64,000 nucleotides of DNA. Source: Leifsonia aquatica. Lineage in GTDB: Bacteria > Actinomycetota > Actinomycetes > Actinomycetales > Microbacteriaceae. Position 1 is the stretch's first letter, and each line of letters begins with the position of its first letter. The notes beneath the pieces are model-generated. The model did no database searches, was not told where the DNA came from, and saw nothing but the letters and a program-made list of their open reading frames with translations. The DNA lies in NCBI RefSeq assembly GCF_014190775.1, contig NZ_JACHVP010000001.1, positions 1,612,001-1,676,000 of the forward strand, given 5' to 3'. The translations under genes and the position numbers were made by a program. Shown here piece after piece: positions 35,226 through 42,763 of this stretch.

Positions 35226-35245
35226 CGTCAGCGGGTGCCTTCGCG

Positions 35246-35887
35246 TCAGCGGGTGCGGATGCGCCGGGCGAGTCGCGGATAGTCGATCACCACGCCGTCC
35301 TCGTCCACGCCGAGATCGGCGACGAAGCCGCGATCGGCACTCCGGTAACGCACCACGCCACGTCCGCTCGCGGGGTCGAACGGCTCGACGGCGCTGTAGA
35401 CCTGCCGGCTCGCCCGCACCTCGAGGCTCGGGAGGTCGACCCACGCCATGGTGAGTTCGGTCTCCTCCACGCCGCGCAGGGCGCCGAGCCGCAGGATGGG
35501 CATCATGTTCGTGACCGGGCAGAGGGCGAGGTCGCAGTCCAGCGCGCCGTCGAAGGCGCCGGACTCGGCGAGACCGGGGTGCGCCATCGGCTCGCCGTGG
35601 AAGGCGGTCGTCCCGTGCGCCCAGCTCTCGCTCGCCCACCGGCCGCCATCGTCCCGGGTCAGCACGAGCCAGCGGGTGAAGCCGCGACCCGTCACCGAGA
35701 CATCGAGCCGCGTCGTCACCCAGTCGGGCCCGGTCTCGAGCGACCAGCTCGTGACGTAGTCCGTCGTCCGCGAGACGCCGAGGGCGTCCAGCCGGTCCGG
35801 CGCCAGCGTGACCGTCGCTGCCTCCAGCCGCTCCGGATCCTCGTCGCCGACCCACTCCACGTGCCGCACCGCTCCACGCATCGCCAT
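35246..35887 (-). CDS. DUF1089 protein (putative glycolipid-binding fold)
   Basis: Product of 213 residues. Segments YVTSWSLETGPDWVTTRLDV, FDGALDCDLALCPVTNMMPI and VDEDGVVIDYPRLARRI match the DUF1089 family, whose structure suggested glycolipid binding. No reaction is known. A GGAGG site precedes the ATG. It follows the citrate synthase gene on the same strand after 51 bp. A 14-bp direct repeat (GCGTCAGCGGGTGC at 35225 and 35243) sits at its 3' end. Confidence 0.8.
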   Translation of the reverse strand: MAMRGAVRHVEWVGDEDPERLEAATVTLAPDRLDALGVSRTTDYVTSWSLETGPDWVTTRLDVSVTGRGFTRWLVLTRDDGGRWASESWAHGTTAFHGEPMAHPGLAESGAFDGALDCDLALCPVTNMMPILRLGALRGVEETELTMAWVDLPSLEVRASRQVYSAVEPFDPASGRGVVRYRSADRGFVADLGVDEDGVVIDYPRLARRIRTR

Positions 35888-35938
35888 CGCCTCCGTTCAC
35901 CCGGCACGATACGCCGGAACGCAGCAGGAATCGCCGAC

Positions 35939-37084
35939 CTATCGGAGCACGGGCGGTCTGACCGGCTCGGGTCCGACGTAGCGGGCTGAGGGGCGGAGGA
36001 TCTTGCCGTCCGCCGCCTGCTCGAGCACGTGCGCCGACCAGCCGACGACACGCGCCGCCGCGAAGGTGGGCGTGAACATCGCGCGCGGGATGCCGCACAG
36101 CTCCATCACGATGCCCGCGTAGAACTCGACGTTGGTGTGCAGCTCCCGGCCGGGCTTCAGCTCAGCGAGCAGCTGCTGCACGCGCTCCTCCACCTGCACC
36201 GCGAAGTCCACGCGCGGTCCGCCGAACCCGAGGGCGACCTCCCGCAGCATCCGCGAACGCGGGTCCTCGGTGCGGTACACGGCGTGGCCGAAGCCCATGA
36301 CGCGGCCGCCCGAGGTGACCGTCTGCGTGATCCACTCGTCGATGCGGTCGGGCGTGCCGATCGCGTCGAGGGTGTCGAGAGCGCGGCTGGGAGCGCCGCC
36401 GTGCAGCGGTCCCGACAGGGCGCCGAGCGCTCCGACGACGGCGGCGACGAGGTCGGCGCCGGTGGACGCGATGACCCGGGCCGTGAAGGTGGAGGCGTTG
36501 AAGCCGTGGTCGATCGCGGCGGTCATGTAGGCGCTCAGGGCGCGGACCCGATCGGGATCGGGCTCAGCGCCCGTGACCAGGTAGAGGTAGTCGGCCACGT
36601 GGCCGAGGTCGTCACGCGGCTCCAGCGGCTCGCGTCCCTCGGCGAGGGCGTGCAGGCTCGCGAGCAGCACCGGCGTCACGGCGGCCGCGCGGACCGCATC
36701 GGCGAGCCGCGCCTCGGGCTTCTCGTCGTACACGGGACGGATGCCGTCGGCGGCGGCGACGGCATCCAGCGCCATCCGCAGGCCCGCGAGCGCGTCCCCC
36801 GCCGTCAGCCGCGCGATCGCCGGGAGGAGCGCCCGCACCTGGTCAGGGATGCGCCGCGCCTCCGCCGTGCGCGCGCGGAAGGCCGCGAGCTGCTCCGCGT
36901 CGGGCAGCTCGCCGTTCAGCAGCAGGTACCAGGACTCCTCGAACGCGTGATCGCGCGCCAGCTCGATCGCCGGGTACTGGCGGTAGTGGTAGAAGCCCTC
37001 CTGGCCGCGCACGTCGCCGAGCGCGGTGCTGGCGGCCACCACATTGGTGAGTCCGCGCGGGACGTCGATCAGGGTGTCGTTCAT
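35939..37084 (-). CDS. Citrate synthase family protein (citrate/2-methylcitrate synthase)
   Basis: Product of 381 residues that condenses an acyl-CoA with oxaloacetate. It has the catalytic His in GPLHGGAPS, the second His in GFGHAVYR, and NVEFYAGIVMELCGIPR, where Glu stands in the place usually taken by the catalytic Asp in NVDFYSG. It could be an alternative citrate synthase or a methylcitrate synthase. No prpB or prpD is adjacent. The ATG at 37084 (or 37093) faces a divergent HTH-fused paralogue across 60 bp that hold palindromes, so the pair probably shares regulation. Confidence 0.85.
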   Translation of the reverse strand: MNDTLIDVPRGLTNVVAASTALGDVRGQEGFYHYRQYPAIELARDHAFEESWYLLLNGELPDAEQLAAFRARTAEARRIPDQVRALLPAIARLTAGDALAGLRMALDAVAAADGIRPVYDEKPEARLADAVRAAAVTPVLLASLHALAEGREPLEPRDDLGHVADYLYLVTGAEPDPDRVRALSAYMTAAIDHGFNASTFTARVIASTGADLVAAVVGALGALSGPLHGGAPSRALDTLDAIGTPDRIDEWITQTVTSGGRVMGFGHAVYRTEDPRSRMLREVALGFGGPRVDFAVQVEERVQQLLAELKPGRELHTNVEFYAGIVMELCGIPRAMFTPTFAAARVVGWSAHVLEQAADGKILRPSARYVGPEPVRPPVLR

Positions 37085-37124
37085 CCGGTCCATGAGGGTA
37101 GTGTGAGCGTGGATTTTCACTACG

Positions 37125-37144
37125 TCAACGTTGATCGGATCAAC
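37125..37144. promoter_or_regulatory. Overlapping palindromes between the two citrate synthase genes
   Basis: TCAACGTTGA (37125-37134) is a perfect palindrome. GTTGATC-G-GATCAAC (37130-37144) is a perfect 7-bp inverted repeat that shares half of it. Together they give three TCAAC-type half-sites immediately before the ATG of the HTH-fused protein. TAGTGT at 37099-37104 may be the -10. This is a likely operator, and the HTH domain of the adjacent protein is the obvious candidate ligand. Confidence 0.55.
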
Positions 37145-38378
37145 ATGGATGCCCTCCCCCGCCTCACCGCGGAACAGACCGCCGAACGCCTCGGGGTCAA
37201 ACTCGAGACCCTCTACGCCTACGTGGCCCGCGGCAAGCTCGCGCGCGACCGGACGGCCGACGGCTCGTCGTTCGATCCGCTGGAAGTCGAGCGGTTCGCC
37301 GCCGCACGGCGACGCCGTTCCGCTCCGGGGAGCCCCGCGACCGGGCGATCGGACGGCCGCCCGCTCATGGTCATCGAGACGACCTTCGCCCTCATCGAGG
37401 ACGGCGACCTCGTCTACCGCGGGCGCCGCGCCGTCGAGCTCGCGCGCGAGCCGTTCGAGAACGTCGCGCGGTGGGCGCTCACCGGCGCGTGGGACGCGGA
37501 CGCCCGGTTCTCCCCCGGTGCCGGGATGGCGGCCGCGCGCCGAGCGGCGGACGCGCTGCCCGCCTCCGCCGGTGACCGGGATCGCCAGCTGATCGCGGTG
37601 ACCGCCCTCGCGGCGGCCGACCCGCTGCGGACCTCCCTCGACCCGGCGACCGTCGCCGGGGCCGCCGAACGGATGGTGGCGGGGATGGTCTCCGTGCTGC
37701 CCGTCGTGGGCGGCGGCGACGGCGCGAGCGAGACGGATGACGACCCGCTCGCACTGCGCCTCCACCGCCGTCTCGCCCCAACGGCTCCGACCCAAAGCGC
37801 AGTCGACATCCTGAACGCCGCTCTGGTCCTGCTGATCGACCACGACCTCGCGGTCTCCACCCTCGCCGCACGGGCCGCCGCCTCCGCCCGGGCGACCCCC
37901 TACGGCGTGGTGATCGCCGGGATGGGCGCGCTCGACTCCCCGCTGCACGGCAATGCCAGCCGGGCAGCTCATCGGCTGCTGGCCCGCGTCGTCGCCGGGG
38001 AGGATCCCGCCCGGGTTGTGGCCGACGCGGTCGTCGCCGGTTCCGGCGGCCCCGTCCCGGGATTCGGTCAACCGCTGTACCCCGACGGCGATCCGCGCGC
38101 CCGGGCTCTCCTCGACCTCCTCGCCGCCGCGGCCAGCGCAGCGCCTGTCCTCTCAGCGGTGGAGGCGGTCTCCGCCCTGCTGCGCGACCGCGCCGGAGCG
38201 CACCCCAACATCGACCTCGCGCTCGGCGCCCTCACGCTCGCCCACGGGATGCGGGACGACGCGGGCGAGGTGATCTTCGCCACGGCGTGCGATCGGCTTC
38301 GTGGTGCACGCCGTCGCCGAGTACGGCGAACCGCCCCTCCGGCTGCGCCCCGTCGGCCGCTACACCGGCCCGCTTTAG
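37145..38378 (+). pseudogene. HTH-citrate synthase fusion, frameshifted near the C-terminus
   Basis: An N-terminal helix-turn-helix (LTAEQTAERLGVKLETLYAY, residues about 7-26, excisionase/MerR-like) is joined to a citrate synthase fold. The first catalytic His268 is present (SPLHGNAS). The second, expected in GFGHPLYP, is Gln309. NIDLALGAL retains the Asp. Near 38288-38292 the frame breaks: the next frame continues the expected family ending IGFVVHAVAEYGEPP...PVGRYTGPL with a stop at 38376-38378, while the unshifted frame runs on as Arg-rich nonsense to 38455. One extra base fits. This could be a real mutation or a sequencing error. Start ATG 37145; GTG 37109 is an alternative. Confidence 0.75.
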
Positions 38379-38397
38379 GGATGCGTGTGCTGCGCCT

Positions 38398-38437
38398 CGG
38401 GACGTCTGCGGCTGCGCGCGCAGGCGCAGACGTCCCG
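38398..38437. repeat. Family B palindrome, copy 1
   Basis: 13-bp perfect arms CGGGACGTCTGCG (38398-38410) and CGCAGACGTCCCG (38425-38437) enclose a 14-nt loop containing CTGCGCGCGCA. It lies between the convergent 3' ends of the HTH-citrate synthase gene and metI, and may serve as a terminator. Confidence 0.8.
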
Positions 38438-38451
38438 GGAGGGCGCGGTCG

Positions 38452-39111
38452 CTAGCGGCGCAGCGCCTTGCGAGCCAGCCAGTTGCCCAGGAACTGCGCG
38501 GCCTGCACCAGGATCACGATGGTGATGACCGCGATCCACGTCACCGCCCAGTCGTAGCGCTGGTAGCCATACGCGATCGCGAAGTTGCCCAAGCCGCCTC
38601 CGCCGATGCTGCCGGCGATGGCCGAGAGGTCCACGATGGCGACGAAGATGAACGTGTAGCCGAGGATCAGCGGCCCGAGCGCCTCCGGGATGAGCAGGGT
38701 CGCGATGATCCGCAGCGGGTGCGAGCCCATCGCCCGCGCCGCCTCGATCACGCCCGGCTCGATCGTGACGAGATTCTGCTCCACGATCCGCGAGATGCCG
38801 AAGGTCGCCGCGATCGTCATCGGGAAGATCGCCGCCGGCGTGCCGAGGAACGTGCCGAGCACGGCCTGCGTCAGCGGGGCGATCGCCGTCATGAAGATGA
38901 TGAACGGGATGGGGCGGATGAAGTTCACCACGATGTTGAGCACGGTGAACACGGCCGGATTCTCGAGCAGGCCGCCCTTGCGGGTCGTGTACAGCAGCAC
39001 GCCGAGCACGAGCCCGAAGATGCCGCCCAGCACCAGCGTGACGACGACCATCCAGAGCGTCTGGCCGATCGAGTCCAGGTAGACGGGCCAGAGAGTGGAC
39101 CAGTCGCTCAT
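38452..39111 (-). CDS. metI: Methionine ABC transporter permease
   Basis: Membrane subunit of the D/L-methionine importer, 219 residues with five hydrophobic segments. The ATPase-contact loop is EAARAMGSHPLRIIATLLIP (the EAA motif), and IAGSIGGGGLGNFAIAYGYQ is typical of MetI. The ATG at 39111 overlaps the metN stop (ATGA). It is the last gene of metQ-metN-metI, and a family B palindrome directly follows its stop. Confidence 0.93.
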   Translation of the reverse strand: MSDWSTLWPVYLDSIGQTLWMVVVTLVLGGIFGLVLGVLLYTTRKGGLLENPAVFTVLNIVVNFIRPIPFIIFMTAIAPLTQAVLGTFLGTPAAIFPMTIAATFGISRIVEQNLVTIEPGVIEAARAMGSHPLRIIATLLIPEALGPLILGYTFIFVAIVDLSAIAGSIGGGGLGNFAIAYGYQRYDWAVTWIAVITIVILVQAAQFLGNWLARKALRR

Positions 39112-40133
39112 GCGGACACCTCCTCGACGTCGGTGACGGTACGGAGCTCGGCGATCAGCGCATCCACCGCGGCAGGCTCGCCGATCAGTTCGAGCGTGAG
39201 GCTGCCGAAGGACCGGCCCTGCAGGGCGGAGATGCCGCCGTAGACGATCTCGAAGCGCACGCCGTGGCGGCCGACCGCGTCCGAGAGCACGGAACCCAGG
39301 CGTCCATCGTCGGCGACTCGCGCCGAGACGATGCGGCCGGAGTGCTTGCCCCGCAGCCGCTCGATGTCGTCGGCGCCGGGCTGATTGCGCAGCACCGTGC
39401 CGACGAACCGCTGAGCGGTCGATGTCTGCGGGTCCGAGAACACCTCGAACACGGTCCCCTGCTCGATGACCTTGCCGGAGTCGAGCACGGCGACTCGGTC
39501 GGCGATCGAGCGCACGACCTCCATCTCGTGCGTGATCACGACGATGGTGACGCCGAGCTCGTCGTTGACCCGCTTGAGCAGCGAGAGCACGTCGGCCGTC
39601 GTCTCGGGGTCCAGCGCACTGGTGGCCTCGTCGGCGAGCAGGATGTCGGGGTTCGTCGCGAGCGCCCGGGCGATGCCGACCCGCTGCTTCTGGCCGCCGG
39701 ACAGCTGGTCGGGGAACGACCACGCCTTGTCCGTCAGGCCGACGAAGGCGAGCAGCTCGGCGACGCGCTCCTTGCGCTTGTCCGCCGGCCAGCCCGCCAC
39801 CTTCAGCGGGTAGGCGATGTTGCCGAAGACCGTGCGGGAGCGGAACAGGTTGAACTGCTGGAAGATCATCCCGATCCCCGCGCGGACGCTGCGGAGGTCG
39901 CGCTCCTTCAGAGCGGTGATCTCGCGGCCGTCGACGACGATCGTGCCGCTGGTCGCGTGCTCCAGCGCGTTGATGAGCCGCAGCAGCGTGCTCTTGCCGG
40001 CGCCGGAGTAGCCGATGATGCCGAAGATCTCGCCGCGCTCGATGGCGAGGTCGATCCCTTCGACGGCCGCGACCGTGGCGTCACCCGAGCGGAAGCTCTT
40101 GGTGACGCCACGGAACTCGATGATGGGGCTCAC
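39108..40133 (-). CDS. metN: Methionine ABC transporter ATP-binding protein
   Basis: Product of 341 residues. Walker A GYSGAGKS, signature LSGGQKQRVGIARAL, Walker B ILLADEATSALDP, and the switch His in VVITHEME are all present. Residues from about 265 on form the NIL (ACT-like) domain that binds methionine and mediates trans-inhibition in MetN. The GTG at 40133 lies 4 nt after the metQ stop. Confidence 0.94.
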   Translation of the reverse strand: MSPIIEFRGVTKSFRSGDATVAAVEGIDLAIERGEIFGIIGYSGAGKSTLLRLINALEHATSGTIVVDGREITALKERDLRSVRAGIGMIFQQFNLFRSRTVFGNIAYPLKVAGWPADKRKERVAELLAFVGLTDKAWSFPDQLSGGQKQRVGIARALATNPDILLADEATSALDPETTADVLSLLKRVNDELGVTIVVITHEMEVVRSIADRVAVLDSGKVIEQGTVFEVFSDPQTSTAQRFVGTVLRNQPGADDIERLRGKHSGRIVSARVADDGRLGSVLSDAVGRHGVRFEIVYGGISALQGRSFGSLTLELIGEPAAVDALIAELRTVTDVEEVSA

Positions 40134-40137
40134 CGGG

Positions 40138-41106
40138 CTACTTCGCCGCCTCGATGTTCTTCTTGAGCGTGTCGAGCACGGCGATGAGGTCGGCCTGCGG
40201 CTTGTCGACGATCACCGCGGTGTTCTTCGACTCGGCGAGCACCGAGTCGGTGACCTCCTTGGAGTGGTACAGCTCCGCGATCTTCAGGTAGGTCGCGTTG
40301 TCCTTGTCCTTCTCGCGCGACACGAAGGCGTTGATGTACGGCTCCGCGGTCTCGGACTTGGGGTCGTCCTGGAAGATGGCGGACTTCGGATCGATTCCCG
40401 CGGTCAGCGCGAAGTTGTTGTTGACGATGGCGCCGTCGGCGGAGTTGAGCGCCGGAGCGGTCTGGGCCGCGTCCACCGGGATGACGGTGACCTTCGAGGC
40501 GGAGGCGTCGATGTCGGCCGGGGTGGCGAGCGTGTTGCCGCCGTCCTTGAGCTTCAGGAGGCCGGCCTTCTGCAGCACGAGCAGCGCACGCGCCTGGTTG
40601 GTCGCGTCGTTCGGGATGGCGATCTGCGCGCCCTGCGGGATGGCGTCGACCGAGTCGTACTTGTGCGAGTAGAGGGGCAGCGGCACGACCAGGGTGGACG
40701 CGATCGGGACCAGGTTCTGCTTCGCCTGCACGTCGTAGTTCGCGAGGAACTGGAGGTGCTGGAAGAGGTTGAGGTCGATCTGGCCGTCGGCGAGCGCCGG
40801 GTTGGCCTGGGTGTAGTCGCTGAAGCCGACGACGTCGATGGTGATGCCCTCGGCGGCGGCCTTCTTCTTCAGGATGGCCCAGTACGGGGCGGCCTGCTCG
40901 GTGGTGCCGATCTTCACGGTGACGTTCTTCGCGCCGGCGGCCTGCGAGGAGCCGTTGGCGGCGACGTTCACGGCGATCAGCACGGCGGCCACGATCACGA
41001 CGACGACCGCGACGGCGATGCCCGCGATCCAGCCGACCTTCGACTTCTTCGGCTTCTCGGGCAGCGCCGGCGTCGGGGAGCCGGCAGGAGGGGTGGCGTC
41101 GGGCAT
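40138..41106 (-). CDS. metQ: Methionine-binding protein MetQ, membrane-anchored without lipobox
   Basis: NlpA/MetQ-family substrate-binding protein of 322 residues (TTEQAAPYWAILKKKAAAEG, DYTQANPALADGQIDLNLFQ, and NNNFALTAGIDP). Unusually there is no lipobox Cys. A basic N-terminus (KPKKSK, near residue 18-23) is followed by one long hydrophobic helix (WIAGIAVAVVVVIVAAVLIA), so the protein looks anchored by an uncleaved signal-anchor. It is the first gene of metQ-metN-metI. A leader of 155 bp separates it from the divergent repeat-peptide gene, and I recognise no riboswitch there. Confidence 0.9.
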   Translation of the reverse strand: MPDATPPAGSPTPALPEKPKKSKVGWIAGIAVAVVVVIVAAVLIAVNVAANGSSQAAGAKNVTVKIGTTEQAAPYWAILKKKAAAEGITIDVVGFSDYTQANPALADGQIDLNLFQHLQFLANYDVQAKQNLVPIASTLVVPLPLYSHKYDSVDAIPQGAQIAIPNDATNQARALLVLQKAGLLKLKDGGNTLATPADIDASASKVTVIPVDAAQTAPALNSADGAIVNNNFALTAGIDPKSAIFQDDPKSETAEPYINAFVSREKDKDNATYLKIAELYHSKEVTDSVLAESKNTAVIVDKPQADLIAVLDTLKKNIEAAK

Positions 41107-41203
41107 GGCTGTGCCTCTCTCTTGTGAAGGGGGGAATGTGATACCGGTGTTCGTCCGCCGGTGGAACCAGCCTCCCAGCCGCGCGGTGGAGGGTCAAAGT
41201 GCG

Positions 41204-41232
41204 TTCCGAAATGTGACGAGCGCGCGTAGTGT
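41204..41232 (+). promoter_or_regulatory. Possible promoter TTCCGA-17-TAGTGT for the repeat-peptide unit
   Basis: TTCCGA (41204-41209) and TAGTGT (41227-41232) are 17 bp apart and end 29 bp before the ATG at 41262, which has its own GGAGG site at 41252-41256. This is not a leaderless arrangement, unlike many genes in this window. Confidence 0.45.
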
Positions 41233-41261
41233 GGCGAGCACCGAGCGAAGTGGAGGCCCAC

Positions 41262-41510
41262 ATGGGCGCGATCGACGACGACGACATCACCACCAGCGCC
41301 AGCGGCGGCGGCGAAGGCCCCGCCGACGGCGGAGCGAACCCCGGCGGGCACGACGGCGGAGCCGACGGATCGGCGGGCGAAGGCCCGGCCGACGGCGGCG
41401 CCAACCCGAACGGGCACGACGGCGGAGCCGACGGATCGGCGGGCGAAGGCCCGGCCGACGGCGGCGCCAACCCGAACGGGCACGACGGCGGAGCCGACGG
41501 GTCCGCTTGA
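41262..41510 (+). CDS. 82-residue tandem-repeat peptide (BatC-like)
   Basis: After a short leader (MGAIDDDDITTSASGG) the whole peptide consists of three 22-residue repeats, GEGPADGGANP(G/N)GHDGGADGSA, at residues 17-38, 39-60 and 61-82. There is no Lys, Arg, Cys or aromatic residue, and each repeat has one His. Small proteins of this kind are annotated 'BatC' in Actinobacteria without known function. GGAGG lies 5 nt upstream of the ATG. Its stop overlaps the start of a JmjC/cupin oxygenase (TGATG), so the peptide could be that enzyme's substrate. That role is inference. Confidence 0.8.
   Translation: MGAIDDDDITTSASGGGEGPADGGANPGGHDGGADGSAGEGPADGGANPNGHDGGADGSAGEGPADGGANPNGHDGGADGSA
41310..41507 (+). 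repeat. Three 66-bp in-frame tandem repeats
   Basis: Units are at 41310-41375, 41376-41441 and 41442-41507. Units 2 and 3 are almost identical at the nucleotide level and unit 1 is slightly diverged, which suggests recent duplication and possible copy-number variation between strains. Confidence 0.85.
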
Positions 41511-42763
41511 TGGCGACCGATGAGCGCGGGCCGGGCGACCGGCCCGCGCTTTCGCGCTGCACGGCGATCCCCGGTGACGCGTTCGCGTCCGAGTACTGGT
41601 CGCAGCGCCCCCTCTTCACCCGCGCGGCCGACCTCGGCGGCGACTTCTCCGACCTGTTCAGCAGGGACGACGTCGACGAGCTCGTAGCCGCCCGCGCCCT
41701 GCGCACGCCGTTCGTCCGGATGGCGAAGGAGGGCGACGTCCTCCCTCCCGCGCGCTACACGGCCGGGGGCGGCTTCGGCGCGGAGGTCGGCGACCAGGTC
41801 GCCAGCGACCGCGTGCTCGCCGAGATGGCGGCCGGAGCGACCCTCGTGCTGCAGGGGCTGCACCGCACGTGGGAGCCGATCGCCGCGTTCGCGCGGGCGC
41901 TGTCGGCCGAGCTCGGGCATCCCTGCCAGGTGAACGCCTACATCACCCCGGCCTCGTCGCGCGGTTTCGATCCGCACTACGACGTGCACGACGTCTTCGT
42001 GCTGCAGATAGCGGGCGAGAAGCACTGGCGCATCCACGAGCCCGTGCACACGGACCCGCTGCGGGACCAGCCCTGGACCGACCACCGCACCGCCGTCGCC
42101 GCTCGCGCGCAGGAGACGCCCGCGATCGACGAGACGTTCCGGCCCGGCGACGCGCTGTACCTCCCGCGCGGCTGGATCCACTCCGCCACCGCACTCGGCG
42201 AGCTCTCCATTCACCTCACGGTGGGCGTGGCCGCCTACACGCGCACCGACATCGTGGAGGCGGCGGTGGCGACCGCGGCGGACGTCCCGTCGCTGCGTGC
42301 CTCCCTCCCCCTCGGCTTCGACCCGGACGACGCGTCCCTGCTCGACCCCGAGGTCGACGCCGCGCTCGACGCGCTGCGGGACGCCCTCGGCGACCCCGCG
42401 CGTCGCGCGAGCATCGCCGCCGCCGTCGGCGATCGCCTCCGCGCACGTCGGAGGCGCGACACCCCGCCCGCGCCCGTGCGGCCGCTGGCGACCATCGAGG
42501 CGGCCGCTGCGCTGGACGGCCGCACGGTCGTCACGGCACGCCCCGGCCTGCGGCCGACCGTCACGATCGAGGTCGAGACGGTGACGGTGCGGCTCCCGGG
42601 TCGCGCGATCGCGCTGCCGATCGCCGCGCGCGCGGCCGTGGAGCGTCTGCTCGACGGCGCACCGGTCGCCGTCGGAGAGCTGCCCGCTCTGGACCCGGAG
42701 TCGGCCGTCGTGGTCGCACGCCGCCTGCTGCGGGAGGGCGTCGTCGTGGTCGACGAGCCGTGA
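41510..42763 (+). CDS. JmjC/cupin-fold 2-oxoglutarate oxygenase (ribosomal-oxygenase-like)
   Basis: Product of 417 residues of the cupin-4/JmjC group that includes YcfD, MINA53 and NO66, Fe(II)/2-oxoglutarate hydroxylases of Arg or His in proteins. The facial triad is visible: His156 and Asp158 in FDPHYDVHDVFVLQ, and His224 in YLPRGWIHSA. The C-terminal third (about 320-417) looks like the winged-helix part of ROX enzymes. The ATG at 41510 shares a base with the peptide gene's stop, and the stop overlaps the next GTG (GTGA). The repeat peptide is a candidate substrate, with the repeated His or Asp/Asn as target. Confidence 0.88.
   Translation: MATDERGPGDRPALSRCTAIPGDAFASEYWSQRPLFTRAADLGGDFSDLFSRDDVDELVAARALRTPFVRMAKEGDVLPPARYTAGGGFGAEVGDQVASDRVLAEMAAGATLVLQGLHRTWEPIAAFARALSAELGHPCQVNAYITPASSRGFDPHYDVHDVFVLQIAGEKHWRIHEPVHTDPLRDQPWTDHRTAVAARAQETPAIDETFRPGDALYLPRGWIHSATALGELSIHLTVGVAAYTRTDIVEAAVATAADVPSLRASLPLGFDPDDASLLDPEVDAALDALRDALGDPARRASIAAAVGDRLRARRRRDTPPAPVRPLATIEAAAALDGRTVVTARPGLRPTVTIEVETVTVRLPGRAIALPIAARAAVERLLDGAPVAVGELPALDPESAVVVARRLLREGVVVVDEP

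Noticed and set aside
41107-41203. A riboswitch in the metQ leader
   Set aside because: One small inverted segment (ACCGG/CCGGT) was seen but no recognisable aptamer core.
41310-41507. Tandem repeats as a CRISPR array
   Set aside because: The units are contiguous without spacers, in frame, and encode a regular peptide. No cas genes are nearby.
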